Shown here: one piece after another, positions 1 to 8,406 of the stretch | Layout of the letters: each line of letters opens with the position of its first letter | Position numbering within the stretch: the stretch's first letter is position 1 | DNA from: Sphingobacterium detergens | GTDB lineage: Bacteria > Bacteroidota > Bacteroidia > Sphingobacteriales > Sphingobacteriaceae | Length of the DNA: 64,000 nucleotides | Assembly (NCBI RefSeq): GCF_003610355.1 | Contig: NZ_RAPY01000001.1 | Coordinates: forward strand, 62,001-126,000 | Direction: 5' to 3' | The notes under the pieces: model-generated | What the model was told of the DNA's origin: nothing | Databases searched by the model: none | The model's input: only the letters and a program-made list of their open reading frames with translations | Program-made: the position numbers and the translations under genes

Positions 1-107
1 ACGAAGGTAAGGCGCCGTCACCATTTCCGGAGTATTATTATTTATACCCGTTTCCTTCTTCGGAACTTGTACAAAATAAAAATTTAAAACAAAATGAAGG
101 TTGGTAA
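1..107 (+). CDS. SusD-like outer-membrane lipoprotein, C-terminal fragment
   Basis: Only the last 34 or so codons are in the window, read in frame 3 from base 3 to a TAA at 105-107. The residues run FPEYYYLYPFPSSELVQN and end in NEGW. An aromatic YxYPxPxxEL stretch followed by N-x-N-L-x-QNxGW is the usual C-terminus of SusD/RagB proteins, the surface lipoproteins that capture substrate for a SusC channel. The sulfatase follows after 20 bases, so the two are probably in one operon. The SusC partner should lie upstream of the window. The identification rests on this short tail alone but the pattern is characteristic. Confidence 0.75.
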   Translation, partial: EGKAPSPFPEYYYLYPFPSSELVQNKNLKQNEGW

Positions 108-127
108 TTACTTAACTTTGGATATAC

Positions 128-1576
128 ATGAACCTACTAAAATCTATTAATAATAAGAAGGTAGCTGTAGCTGTTTTCTTATTGGCTATATCAGGAGCCA
201 CATTTGCTCAAAATAGGGCGACAAGACCCAATATTGTTTTTATTATGGCGGATGACCTCGGTTATGGGGATCTTGGTGTATATGGTCAGAAAAAAATTGA
301 AACCAAGCATATTGATTCACTAGCCAATAAGGGAATGAAGTTTGAGAACTTTTATGCTGGTACCTCTGTCTGTGCTCCTTCGCGTTCTTCCCTAATGACA
401 GGACAACATACTGGGCATACCTATGTAAGAGGAAATAAAGAAATCGAACCAGAGGGACAACAACCGTTGGCAGACTCGGTACAGACAATCGCTATGTTGT
501 TGCAGAAGGCGGGTTATGCGACAGGTGCTTTCGGAAAATGGGGGCTAGGGATGGTCAATACTACCGGAGCACCAGATCAGAAAGGATTTGACGAGTTTTA
601 TGGTTACAATTGCCAACGTCAATCCCACCGTTATTACCCTACTCATCTTTGGCATAATAAAGAGCGGATTGAGCTTGATGGTAATGGATTATTGGCCAAA
701 GGTCAATATGCACCAGCATTGATCCAAGAGAAAACTCTTGCCTTTATTGATGCGAATAAAGACAAACCTTTCTTTCTCTTTGTACCTACTGTGCTTCCCC
801 ATGCCGAACTTTCTGGTCCAGAAGATGAATATTACCAGCAATATGCCAATTCATTTGATGAAAAACCACATAAAGGAAATGATTACGGACCAAAGGCAAC
901 AGTTCCGGGTTATGCTGGTGTAGAGAAACCGCATGCTATGTATGCAAGCATGGTAAGTCGTATGGATGCTTATGTTGGTCAGATCGTAGAAAAACTACGT
1001 CAAAACAACTTGCTTGACAATACCATAATCATATTTACAAGTGACAACGGTTCGCATAAAGAAGGGGGAGCAGATCCTAATTTTTTCAATAGTTCTGGAG
1101 GTTTGCGTGGAAATAAGCGCGATTTGTATGAAGGAGGTATCAGGACTCCGTTCATTGCCTATTGGCCGGGAAAAATAGCCGAAGGAAAGACATCAAACTA
1201 TCTGGGTGCTTTTTGGGATATTATGCCGACGATGGTCGAACTTGCTAAGGCGGATAAACCCAGATATACAGATGGGGTTTCTTTTGTTCCTACTTTATTG
1301 GGACGGAATAAACAACAAAAGCAACATGATTATCTTTATTGGGAATTCCATGAAGATGGTGGACGTCAGGCCTTACGAAAAGGTGACTGGAAACTCATTT
1401 TGCAGAAAGTAACTACTGCTACTCCGATTAAAGAGCTGTACAATCTCAAACAAGATCCAAAAGAACAGAACAATGTTGCGAATAGCAATCCGAAAAAAGT
1501 ACAGGAATTGCAACGCTTGATTGAGAAAGCGCATGTGGAGAGTGCTATCTTCCCGTTGACCAATAATACCAAATAA
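128..1576 (+). CDS. Secreted sulfatase (arylsulfatase family)
   Basis: A 482-residue protein with an N-terminal signal peptide ending near ATFAQ, so it should act in the periplasm or outside. It shows the sulfatase fold: metal-binding NIVFIMADDLGYGD at about residue 35, the catalytic signature C-A-P-S-R with Cys82 (to be converted to formylglycine by a maturase), GKWGLG near 140 and FTSDNGSH near 305. Family members hydrolyse sulfate esters of glycans or small aryl compounds. It follows the SusD tail by 20 bases, which suggests a role in using a sulfated polysaccharide; the substrate cannot be read from sequence. No maturase gene is in the window. Confidence 0.92.
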   Translation: MNLLKSINNKKVAVAVFLLAISGATFAQNRATRPNIVFIMADDLGYGDLGVYGQKKIETKHIDSLANKGMKFENFYAGTSVCAPSRSSLMTGQHTGHTYVRGNKEIEPEGQQPLADSVQTIAMLLQKAGYATGAFGKWGLGMVNTTGAPDQKGFDEFYGYNCQRQSHRYYPTHLWHNKERIELDGNGLLAKGQYAPALIQEKTLAFIDANKDKPFFLFVPTVLPHAELSGPEDEYYQQYANSFDEKPHKGNDYGPKATVPGYAGVEKPHAMYASMVSRMDAYVGQIVEKLRQNNLLDNTIIIFTSDNGSHKEGGADPNFFNSSGGLRGNKRDLYEGGIRTPFIAYWPGKIAEGKTSNYLGAFWDIMPTMVELAKADKPRYTDGVSFVPTLLGRNKQQKQHDYLYWEFHEDGGRQALRKGDWKLILQKVTTATPIKELYNLKQDPKEQNNVANSNPKKVQELQRLIEKAHVESAIFPLTNNTK

Positions 1577-1613
1577 GATGTAAATCATTTACAAAAGATT
1601 TGGCAAACCGAAT

Positions 1614-1650
1614 AAATATGGCCGCTTGGGACACCCAAGCGGCCATATTT
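1614..1650. terminator. Bidirectional intrinsic terminator
   Basis: Perfect inverted repeat with 17-bp arms (1614-1630 and 1634-1650) around the loop ACA. The GC-rich core GGCCGCTTGGG is flanked by A runs on the left and T runs on the right. It lies between the convergent sulfatase and dehydrogenase genes and can serve both. Confidence 0.9.
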
Positions 1651-1708
1651 ATAACGATCACATTATTTTTTCGATACGTTGCTTATTATTGTCTGTATCC
1701 TGACTGCA

Positions 1709-2776
1709 TTAATTTTTCTGTATATCAATTAAGATTTTGACTTCAGTGGGATCATGAACCAGAGCTTCAAATCCTTCTGAAACGATATTGTCTAAGCTTA
1801 TTTTGCGTGTCACAAGTTTCTCTACGGGCATACGTCCACTATCGATAAGTGCAATAACCTGTGGAAAGATATTACGATAAGCAATAATACCTTTAATGGT
1901 GATTTCCCGTAGCACTTGATCCAGTGCATTGGTATTTACAGGTTTACCAAAAAGTGCAACTAAAACAGCCGTTCCACCATTTTTTAAACTATCAATTCCA
2001 GTTGTATAGGAGGCTTGTACACCAGCGCAATCTAGAAATACATCCACTCCAAGCTCCGTGATGGACTTAATCTTTTGTGGTATACCTTCTTCTTTTGCAT
2101 TGATGATATGGGTAGCACCGATGGCTTTAGCCTTCTCCAAACGCTTGTCAGCGATATCAGTCACAATAACTGTTGTTGCACCTGCGGCAAGTGCTGCCTG
2201 AACGCATAGTAAACCTATTGGACCAGCTCCAGAGACCAAAACCGTTTCTCCGATTTTAAGTCCACTTTGGAGTACTGCATAAACTGCTACAGCGGCAGGT
2301 TCCACTAATGCCCCCTTTTCGAACGACATGCTATCGGGTATTTTGTGTACCATATAGTCTTCGACGACAACATACGGCGCAAATCCACCATTGCTGGATA
2401 GGCCTACAAATCCCAAAGGTTCTGATAAATTATATGCACCATTTGCGATAAAAGGACTATCGAAGTTTTTAAAAATCGGTTCTACGACCACACGGTCACC
2501 TACTTTTAAATAATGGACGCCTTCACCAATCGCATCTATTACTCCTGAAAACTCATGCCCTAATGTAGTGGTTCCTTGATGCCCATTTAGTGGATAAGGT
2601 TGATCTACCGAGATTAATTGGGGACCATGTACATATTCATGTAGATCAGATCCACAGATTCCTGCGAAATGAACAGCTATTTTAACTTGACCAGACTTCG
2701 GTTCAGGAATTTCAGTTGATTCTACTCTGATATCTTTTGCAGCATACCAACGTGCGGCTTTCATTGTATTCGTCAT
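1709..2776 (-). CDS. Zinc-dependent 2,3-butanediol dehydrogenase-like alcohol dehydrogenase
   Basis: A 355-residue cytoplasmic medium-chain dehydrogenase. Catalytic-zinc ligands are visible as Cys41 (ICGSDLHEY), His74-Glu75 (LGHEFSG) and the EP pair near residue 99, followed by a Rossmann nucleotide site GAGPIGLL near 185. The opening MKAARWY and the GSDLHEY segment match BdhA-type (R,R)-butanediol dehydrogenases, which interconvert acetoin and butanediol with NAD(H). The structural-zinc cysteine cluster of many alcohol dehydrogenases is not evident, as is usual in this group. The start at 2776 is supported by an AAGGAG Shine-Dalgarno-like sequence a few bases upstream, unusual in Bacteroidota; an internal Met at residue 5 is possible. 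Sorbitol or threonine dehydrogenase activity is an alternative. Confidence 0.85.
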   Translation of the reverse strand: MTNTMKAARWYAAKDIRVESTEIPEPKSGQVKIAVHFAGICGSDLHEYVHGPQLISVDQPYPLNGHQGTTTLGHEFSGVIDAIGEGVHYLKVGDRVVVEPIFKNFDSPFIANGAYNLSEPLGFVGLSSNGGFAPYVVVEDYMVHKIPDSMSFEKGALVEPAAVAVYAVLQSGLKIGETVLVSGAGPIGLLCVQAALAAGATTVIVTDIADKRLEKAKAIGATHIINAKEEGIPQKIKSITELGVDVFLDCAGVQASYTTGIDSLKNGGTAVLVALFGKPVNTNALDQVLREITIKGIIAYRNIFPQVIALIDSGRMPVEKLVTRKISLDNIVSEGFEALVHDPTEVKILIDIQKN

Positions 2777-2831
2777 ATTATCTCCTTTTTTGAATATAGA
2801 CTAAGTTAAGCAGAATGATTAGGGATCATCG

Positions 2832-2865
2832 TGATCCATATCTCAAACGTAAATGAGATGGATCA
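2832..2865. repeat. Imperfect inverted repeat between tautomerase and dehydrogenase genes
   Basis: TGATCCAT-(2-nt bulge)-CTCA pairs with TGAGATGGATCA across an 8-base loop. It lies downstream of the tautomerase stop and upstream of the dehydrogenase start, both on the minus strand. There is no T run, so it may be an operator or a weak processing or termination hairpin. Confidence 0.5.
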
Positions 2866-2892
2866 TTTTAGCCGAAAATTAATGTGGAGATC

Positions 2893-3276
2893 CTATAATT
2901 CGAAATGACGGTCATGATTCATATTCTGAGGATTTATTAACGAGCTGTTGCAATAGGTTGCTGCTTCAAATTCGCTGATGCTAACCGAAAGGAAAGAGAT
3001 CGAAGAAAGCAATTTCTTGAGGCGGGCAGTGATTGTTTTTGAGAGATTTGCCTTTTGTTCCGTAGTTCGTCCCTCCATAATATATCCGAAGACATGTAAG
3101 AAATTAGTCTTATTGCTTCCAAGTTTATAATGGTGGAATGACTGAATTCTAACCTTTATGTCATTGTTAGCAAAAATTCCTGTAGCGTCTGCGGTATCAT
3201 ATACAGCGTCCATGAGTTCGCCGGGAGCTATCGTTTGAAGAATATCTTGTGAACATTCTATAATAAAATGAGGCAT
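2893..3276 (-). CDS. 5-carboxymethyl-2-hydroxymuconate isomerase-like tautomerase
   Basis: A 127-residue protein beginning MPHFIIECS. The start at 3276 is chosen over an ATG two codons upstream because this family needs Pro directly after the initiator Met: the N-terminal proline is the catalytic base. The remaining sequence, with VRIQSFHHYKLG and FLHVFGYIMEGRT, matches the CHMI (HpaF) family of the tautomerase superfamily. In other bacteria these enzymes act in homoprotocatechuate degradation. No other gene of that pathway is nearby, so the real substrate is open. Confidence 0.8.
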   Translation of the reverse strand: MPHFIIECSQDILQTIAPGELMDAVYDTADATGIFANNDIKVRIQSFHHYKLGSNKTNFLHVFGYIMEGRTTEQKANLSKTITARLKKLLSSISFLSVSISEFEAATYCNSSLINPQNMNHDRHFEL

Positions 3277-3402
3277 AAACAATATTATCTGTTTTATACC
3301 TAACAGAAGGAATTCGAAATTGTTTATCAGGATTTTATCATCTCTAAAAGTTGATCGTCAATTTCGTTTACCCCTAAGTTGCAGGGCTGATACTTTATTA
3401 TC

Positions 3403-3448
3403 CATCTGTTTTCATACATCCCGTTTTAAAGGGGTATGAAAACAGGTG
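3403..3448. repeat. Long inverted repeat
   Basis: CTGTTTTCATAC plus CCC on one arm pairs with GGGGTATGAAAACAG on the other, with a 2-nt bulge and an AT-rich loop. It sits between two minus-strand genes (3482-3718 and 2893-3276). There is no T run after the stem in either direction, so factor-independent termination is doubtful. Confidence 0.55.
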
Positions 3449-3481
3449 AAGTGTATTCAGTATTGAACGATTTAGTTCATC

Positions 3482-3718
3482 TTAATCATTGTCATGATTT
3501 TCAGTAGCATATGAAAACTTAATTGATTTTTGTGGATAAGTTTCCATACTCATACGGCTGGTATTTTTGATGATACTTTTTAAGCTGACCCGATCACCCA
3601 ATTTAAAATAAGCTTCTACGATTTGATAATCCAATAGATAAGGGCCACAAAAGTAATTTCCATTGGCATCTTTTTCTATGGTTCCCTGATAAAGTCCCGC
3701 TTTTGTTTCTTTTGGCAT
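3482..3718 (-). CDS. Small conserved-looking hypothetical protein
   Basis: A 78-residue protein starting MPKETKAGLYQGTIEKDANGN. No signal peptide or membrane segment is visible. It has a short beta-rich look with a Gly-Asp-Arg-Val turn (KLGDRVSLKSIIKN). I do not recognise the family. It is transcribed in the same direction as the tautomerase gene downstream, with the 3403-3448 hairpin between. Confidence 0.5.
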   Translation of the reverse strand: MPKETKAGLYQGTIEKDANGNYFCGPYLLDYQIVEAYFKLGDRVSLKSIIKNTSRMSMETYPQKSIKFSYATENHDND

Positions 3719-3829
3719 ATGTGTTTAATTTGAAAACAAAGGTAGGAAGAGTAATTGGTAATTCGGTGTCAATTGTCATATTCCTTTCGCGACTGTCAAT
3801 ATTTATAGCCAATAATGGATTATCGTCAT

Positions 3830-4717
3830 TTATTTCGCATGTTGGTTTGATCTTAATATCGTGCTAATCCATTTCAGATAAACTTTGTTTTTCGAGAAGT
3901 CATTATGCCCTTCATTGTTTAATGTGATGAAACGATCTGAGCTTTTTAACAGTTTGGAAAGTTTCGCAGAGGAACCATAGTAGACAGCCTTATCACTGCT
4001 GCCGTGGAAAATAATAATCGGACATTTTACCTTCTTCAAATGAGATGCATTATCAAAACGGAAGGGGATATTTGTGGTGTCTAATTCAGGAGCAACATTG
4101 TTTACCCAGTCTGCTAAATTATAATATGGGGCCTGTAAGATCAGCAGACCCGGCTGGTTGTTGGCTGCAATATTAGAGGCAAGGGCACTGCCCATAGATT
4201 GGCCCAATACGATAATGTTATGTTCAGAATAGATTGTCTTTAGTTTATTATAGACTATTTGAATATCATTATATAGCATACTTTCATCGGTAACTTTACC
4301 TTGGCTTTTGCCATAGCCACGATAGTCAAGCATAAAGATATCATAATTATTCGCTGTATATATAGGCGCAATTTTACCCCAAGTGTCCAAGGCTCCATTG
4401 CTTCCATGTAAATAGAAGATCAGACCTTTGGGTATTTTGGTTTTAAATAATAGTCCATTCAGAATAATACTATCCTTCATCGGAATGTATTTCTCTTCAA
4501 AAGGGGTATCGAAATTGAAAGCTAAATTTTCGATCTTTTTACCTGGAAATAATTGCTCTGTCAGCAAAGTATTCCATTCTTCTTCCGACCACGATTTTTT
4601 ATCCTGACCATTACAGATGGAAGGAAAAATCATCGTAGTAAGAAACAGGTATATCATCCAAATAGATAACTGTTTGGTCCATATTTCCGCGGATGATATA
4701 TTGATATCCGATTTCAT
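3830..4717 (-). CDS. Secreted or membrane-anchored alpha/beta hydrolase
   Basis: A 295-residue protein with a hydrophobic N-terminal segment (residues 20-36) that is either a signal peptide or an anchor; a start at Met21 (4657) would give a more ordinary signal peptide. The fold is read from FYLHGSNGA (oxyanion region), the nucleophile elbow G-Q-S174-M-G, Asp242 in GSSDK and His271 in NEGHNDF. The organisation resembles the BEM46/FrsA-like hydrolases. Substrate unknown. It stands alone on the minus strand, about 135 bases downstream of the AlkD-like gene. Confidence 0.8.
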   Translation of the reverse strand: MKSDINISSAEIWTKQLSIWMIYLFLTTMIFPSICNGQDKKSWSEEEWNTLLTEQLFPGKKIENLAFNFDTPFEEKYIPMKDSIILNGLLFKTKIPKGLIFYLHGSNGALDTWGKIAPIYTANNYDIFMLDYRGYGKSQGKVTDESMLYNDIQIVYNKLKTIYSEHNIIVLGQSMGSALASNIAANNQPGLLILQAPYYNLADWVNNVAPELDTTNIPFRFDNASHLKKVKCPIIIFHGSSDKAVYYGSSAKLSKLLKSSDRFITLNNEGHNDFSKNKVYLKWISTILRSNQHAK

Positions 4718-4852
4718 TGCATTGTTAGCCCGTTGATTGGGTGTTCTTTCTAAGTTATTGCTAATATCTCAAATTGAGATTTTCCGCAGTGTGATCTCAA
4801 TTTTGGCCACCGGGATATATCACCGAACAACTTTATGAGAAATCCAGTGATT

Positions 4853-5497
4853 TTATTTATTAAGTTTTGCAACCTGAATGGCGATGAACTTTGGTAAATA
4901 GTTTGGTGTACAATTTTTAGCCACCATTTCGTCTTTATAAAGCCCTGTTTGCTCACCGATATTTATACATCTTTTTCGGAAATTTTCCTGAAAAATACCG
5001 ATTTGAGCGGCGGTAAAATTCATCGCCCACTGGACTTCAGATACTTCATTTTCAATTCGGGTTTCAATCTTCGAAAGCAATTCCTCGCTATTGGGCGGCG
5101 GTGTTTGTCCCACCCATCGCAATCGGGCTTGATGGTACCAAAAAGTACGTCTTTGAAGGGGAGATGTACTATTTTCCCAACTTTCCATTAATGCGATTGT
5201 ACGTTTGTCTTTGGCAAGTTGATTCGCCATAAGCCAATCAATCAGCTGCAGTTTTTCGTCTTCCCGATGTTGTTCAATATCACTGACCAACCTGTCAATA
5301 ATTTCTTTAGAAAGTAATTTCTTGTCCATCAGTAAGATCGCCAATTGTCGGGCAAGGTAGTGTGTTGTAGACCACAGTTCCATGGCTAGTTCGTGGTCTT
5401 TTTTAATAACGTTAGCAATTTTACGCAAGTCACCAAGTTTGGTCTTCTTGTCGCTAATTTGCGTGATAATATTTTCTGCTGTCGATGATAGTTCCAT
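4853..5497 (-). CDS. DNA alkylation repair protein, AlkD/HEAT-repeat family
   Basis: A 214-residue all-helical protein of the PF08713 type. Helical repeats start with LGDLRKIANVIKKDHELAMELWSTTHYLARQLAILL, and the later segment RRTFWYHQARLRW matches the conserved Trp/Arg region that lines the DNA groove. AlkD-like enzymes excise N3- and N7-alkyl purines without base flipping; members of the wider family differ in activity, so the substrate is inferred. Cytoplasmic, no signal peptide. Confidence 0.8.
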   Translation of the reverse strand: MELSSTAENIITQISDKKTKLGDLRKIANVIKKDHELAMELWSTTHYLARQLAILLMDKKLLSKEIIDRLVSDIEQHREDEKLQLIDWLMANQLAKDKRTIALMESWENSTSPLQRRTFWYHQARLRWVGQTPPPNSEELLSKIETRIENEVSEVQWAMNFTAAQIGIFQENFRKRCINIGEQTGLYKDEMVAKNCTPNYLPKFIAIQVAKLNK

Positions 5498-5800
5498 AAT
5501 TGTTTTCCGATAAATAACAGATGTACGACATTTACTTGCTTAATCATTGTCAGGACACCAGTGTAAGGTGCATCTTATTATATTTATGTGTTGATCAAGC
5601 GTTATTATATCGTGAATTTACTAATTTTTTAACTGCCGATAACATGGTAAAATATAATCGGTATAAATTATTATTCTATTTTTGTTTGTTGACCTCGTCT
5701 TTTTGAGCAAAAGACAAGAACCTACTTGTTTGGTATAAAGCTAAGGATGTGCGGAGGCCGTTCAACAAGATGGCGATACTTTTGACGTTATATTTAGATA
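5498..5800. other. Divergent intergenic region
   Basis: About 300 bases between divergently transcribed genes. A plus-strand TATTTTTG at 5677-5684 matches the Bacteroidota -7 consensus and could serve the gene at 5801. I see no convincing gene or structured RNA. Confidence 0.4.
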
Positions 5801-6316
5801 ATGGAATTAAGAAAAGAAATTGAACCTGATTTTCAAACATTGGAAAAACGCTATCCTGAAGTTCTAAAGCTCATTCTGGCATATTCTGACTATTGTGAAG
5901 AGAACGGGGATGAAGATAATACCGAATATCAAAAGCTTGAAAATACGCTTCATGAAATGACGGGTAAAGATATATCTCAATTTAATCTTTGGGAATGGTG
6001 GGAGGAAGAAGGCGCTGAAGTTTTGGCATTCAGAATATCACTTCCCGCTCCGAAAATTATTGAACATATCACAAAGGATGAACTGGCAGAAATTGTGCGA
6101 TGGCAAAAGACTTTTGTTATGCAGGACGAGGATGATAAAAGTTTGAGAGCGCAGTTTCATTATCATCTTGATGACTATTTTATTGATTTTCTAAAGCTAA
6201 ATTTTACAACCTTTGACCGCAGATTGTTTCAAAGACAAAAAGATAAACAGGGCAATTATTTTGAATATAATCAAAACGAAATTGTTGAAAAATTATGGAA
6301 TGACGGTGCGAGATAA
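5801..6316 (+). CDS. Hypothetical acidic cytoplasmic protein
   Basis: A 171-residue acidic protein without signal peptide or membrane segments. It is helical and rich in Glu/Asp and aromatic residues (FNLWEWWEEEG, HYHLDDYFIDFLKLNF). I do not recognise the family. It is flanked by about 480 bases upstream free of same-strand genes and 158 bases downstream, so it is probably monocistronic. An antitoxin- or immunity-like role is conceivable from composition alone, but nothing supports it. Confidence 0.6.
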   Translation: MELRKEIEPDFQTLEKRYPEVLKLILAYSDYCEENGDEDNTEYQKLENTLHEMTGKDISQFNLWEWWEEEGAEVLAFRISLPAPKIIEHITKDELAEIVRWQKTFVMQDEDDKSLRAQFHYHLDDYFIDFLKLNFTTFDRRLFQRQKDKQGNYFEYNQNEIVEKLWNDGAR

Positions 6317-6406
6317 AGTAAAGGCATTTGATTTTGTAATTTAACCAATGCCTACAAGCGAGAGTTTACCTAATTGGTGCAGTCCTATGTAAGATATTGA
6401 AAACCT

Positions 6407-6468
6407 GTTCGTTTAATTTTATTTTAGTATTTTAACTGAGTGAATACTAAAGCATAAACTAAGCGAAC
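6407..6468 (+). promoter_or_regulatory. Nested inverted repeats upstream of the carboxylesterase
   Basis: The inner repeat has perfect 9-bp arms TTTAGTATT (6423-6431) and AATACTAAA (6443-6451) around 11 bases. An outer pair GTTCG (6407-6411) and CGAAC (6464-6468) encloses it. The whole element ends 6 bases before the ATG at 6475. It could be an operator or a 5'-UTR hairpin affecting initiation. Confidence 0.55.
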
Positions 6469-6474
6469 ATTATT

Positions 6475-8127
6475 ATGATAAAGACTTTTTTTACTGTCAC
6501 CGCGTTCCTGATTATATCATTTGTTTTTGCCCAACAGCCTCAAGTAAAGGTTGAGGAGGGGATAATGGAGGGAATTACGTTATCCAGCGGAGTGCAGGCA
6601 TTCCGTGGAATCCCTTTTGCAAAACCGCCGGTTGGCAATTTGCGATGGAAAGAACCACAACCTGCCGATCATTGGACAGGGGTTCGAAAGGTAGATCGCT
6701 TTGGAAATTCACCAATGCAGAAACCGATCTATGGGGATATGAGATTTCGTTCTCCGGGTATAAGTGAAGATTGCCTCTACCTGAATATATGGCGACCAAA
6801 GGCGGGGGGATCCGGTAAACTTCCTGTTTTAGTTTATTTTTATGGTGGCGGCTTTAATGCCGGTGATGGATCAGAAAATCGTTACGATGGGGAGAGTTTT
6901 GCCAAAGCAGGCATTATTGTCGTTACGGTCAATTATCGTTTGGGCATCTTTGGTTTCTTTGCGCATCCGGAACTAACCCAAGAATCACAAAAAAATGCAT
7001 CAGGGAACTATGGTCTCCTGGATCAATATGCGGCATTAAAATGGGTCAAAAAGAATATAGCTGCCTTTGGAGGTAATCCTGATGAGGTTACCATAGGTGG
7101 CGAATCTGCAGGAAGCATGTCTGTTTCCGCTCAGATGAGCAGTCCGCTTTCTAAAGGGCTATTTAAGCGTGCTATCGGTCAGAGCGGAAGTGTTTTTAAT
7201 TTAAGATATGGCACTATTTCCCTTGGGGAGCAAGAACAACGAGGTGTTACATTTGCGGCCAAAGTCAACGCAGGCAATCTCAGCCAATTGCGTAAAATTC
7301 CTGCCGCAGAACTACTTGACTGGGCCAGTGAGCCCGGCGCCTTTATGACACGTCTGATCATAGATGGTTATTTTCTCCCCAAATCACCGTTGGAAATATT
7401 TGAAGCAGGGGAGCAGTCCAAAGTTCCTCTACTTGCGGGCTGGACGTCTACAGAGGCTCCTTATCTCGCCTTCACAGGCAAGTCTTATCCATCACCGGAC
7501 AACTATGAAAGGTTAGTACGCGAACAGTTTGGCACTGGAGCTGATGAAGTACTCAAATTATATCCCGGAAAAACAGAAAGTGAAGTCCTCAAATCGGCGA
7601 CTGGGCTAGCCAGTGATAATTTTATTGTTTACAGTACTTGGAAGTGGCTCGATTTGCAACGAAAAAACAGTGGTCAACCTGTCTATGTTTACATATTTAG
7701 CAAAGCGCGGCCACCGATGAAAGCAGCTTATAGCAACGTGGAGACAGGACTCGCTGGTGGGATAAATAAAAAATCTGCGAATACGGACAAAGAGAATCTG
7801 CCACCAGTCCTCCCGGGAGCATCCCATGCCAGTGATATTGAATATCTATTGGGAAACCTGAAGAGCAATGATGTTTTTGACTGGACGAAGGATGACTATA
7901 AAACTTCACTACTGGGACAGCGCTACTTCATCAATTTTATTAAGACCGGTAATCCCAATGGAAGAGACCTTGCTGTGTGGCCAAAAACCACAGCAACAGA
8001 TAAATTTATGAATATACTTAACATAGCTATTGAAGCAAAGGCATCTCCCGAGCAATTCAGAGACAGGTATCTTTTTCTCGACGGTTTATTTGTCGAAAAG
8101 GAGCAAAGATTTCTAAAAAGTCCATAG
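6475..8127 (+). CDS. Secreted type B carboxylesterase
   Basis: A 550-residue protein with a clear signal peptide (cleavage near FVFAQ), so it acts in the periplasm or outside. It follows the carboxylesterase/cholinesterase pattern: early GIPFAKPPVGNLRW, EDCLYLNIW, oxyanion region YFYGGGFNAG, nucleophile elbow G-E-S211-A-G-S, and catalytic His451 in GASHASD. The length is normal for the family. Such enzymes cleave carboxyl esters of many sorts; the substrate is not predictable. Its start is preceded by a nested inverted repeat, which suggests specific regulation. Confidence 0.9.
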   Translation: MIKTFFTVTAFLIISFVFAQQPQVKVEEGIMEGITLSSGVQAFRGIPFAKPPVGNLRWKEPQPADHWTGVRKVDRFGNSPMQKPIYGDMRFRSPGISEDCLYLNIWRPKAGGSGKLPVLVYFYGGGFNAGDGSENRYDGESFAKAGIIVVTVNYRLGIFGFFAHPELTQESQKNASGNYGLLDQYAALKWVKKNIAAFGGNPDEVTIGGESAGSMSVSAQMSSPLSKGLFKRAIGQSGSVFNLRYGTISLGEQEQRGVTFAAKVNAGNLSQLRKIPAAELLDWASEPGAFMTRLIIDGYFLPKSPLEIFEAGEQSKVPLLAGWTSTEAPYLAFTGKSYPSPDNYERLVREQFGTGADEVLKLYPGKTESEVLKSATGLASDNFIVYSTWKWLDLQRKNSGQPVYVYIFSKARPPMKAAYSNVETGLAGGINKKSANTDKENLPPVLPGASHASDIEYLLGNLKSNDVFDWTKDDYKTSLLGQRYFINFIKTGNPNGRDLAVWPKTTATDKFMNILNIAIEAKASPEQFRDRYLFLDGLFVEKEQRFLKSP

Positions 8128-8314
8128 CCAATCCAGTTAAAGCTCTGATCGATGAAAAATACAAGTGTGAGGGGAAGCTCTTAGTTTTCTATTTGGCGCA
8201 AGATCAAAACTATTTATGGTCGTAGCTGTTATCAAAGAAACTTTTCATAAACCAGATTAATCATAAGGCTTGTGAGTTACCTTGCCGAGTGTGCTTATTT
8301 TTTAGCGTTATTTT

Positions 8315-8327
8315 GTTTGAATCAAAC
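8315..8327 (+). promoter_or_regulatory. Palindrome upstream of the type III PKS operon
   Basis: GTTTGA-A-TCAAAC, a perfect 13-base palindrome about 80 bases before the first gene of the operon. It could be an operator for a dimeric regulator. No perfect TAnnTTTG element is seen right beside it. Confidence 0.35.
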
Positions 8328-8406
8328 GGGACTGACCAAATGGAGACTGTGATGACTTATGAAGATGATATGTTAAAGATTACCAATGTAAAGCGAATTG
8401 TGATGT

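Noticed and set aside
113..120. TAACTTTG just before the sulfatase ATG as a promoter
   Set aside because: It would place the transcript start almost on the ATG, and the 20-base gap to the SusD stop suggests an operon instead.
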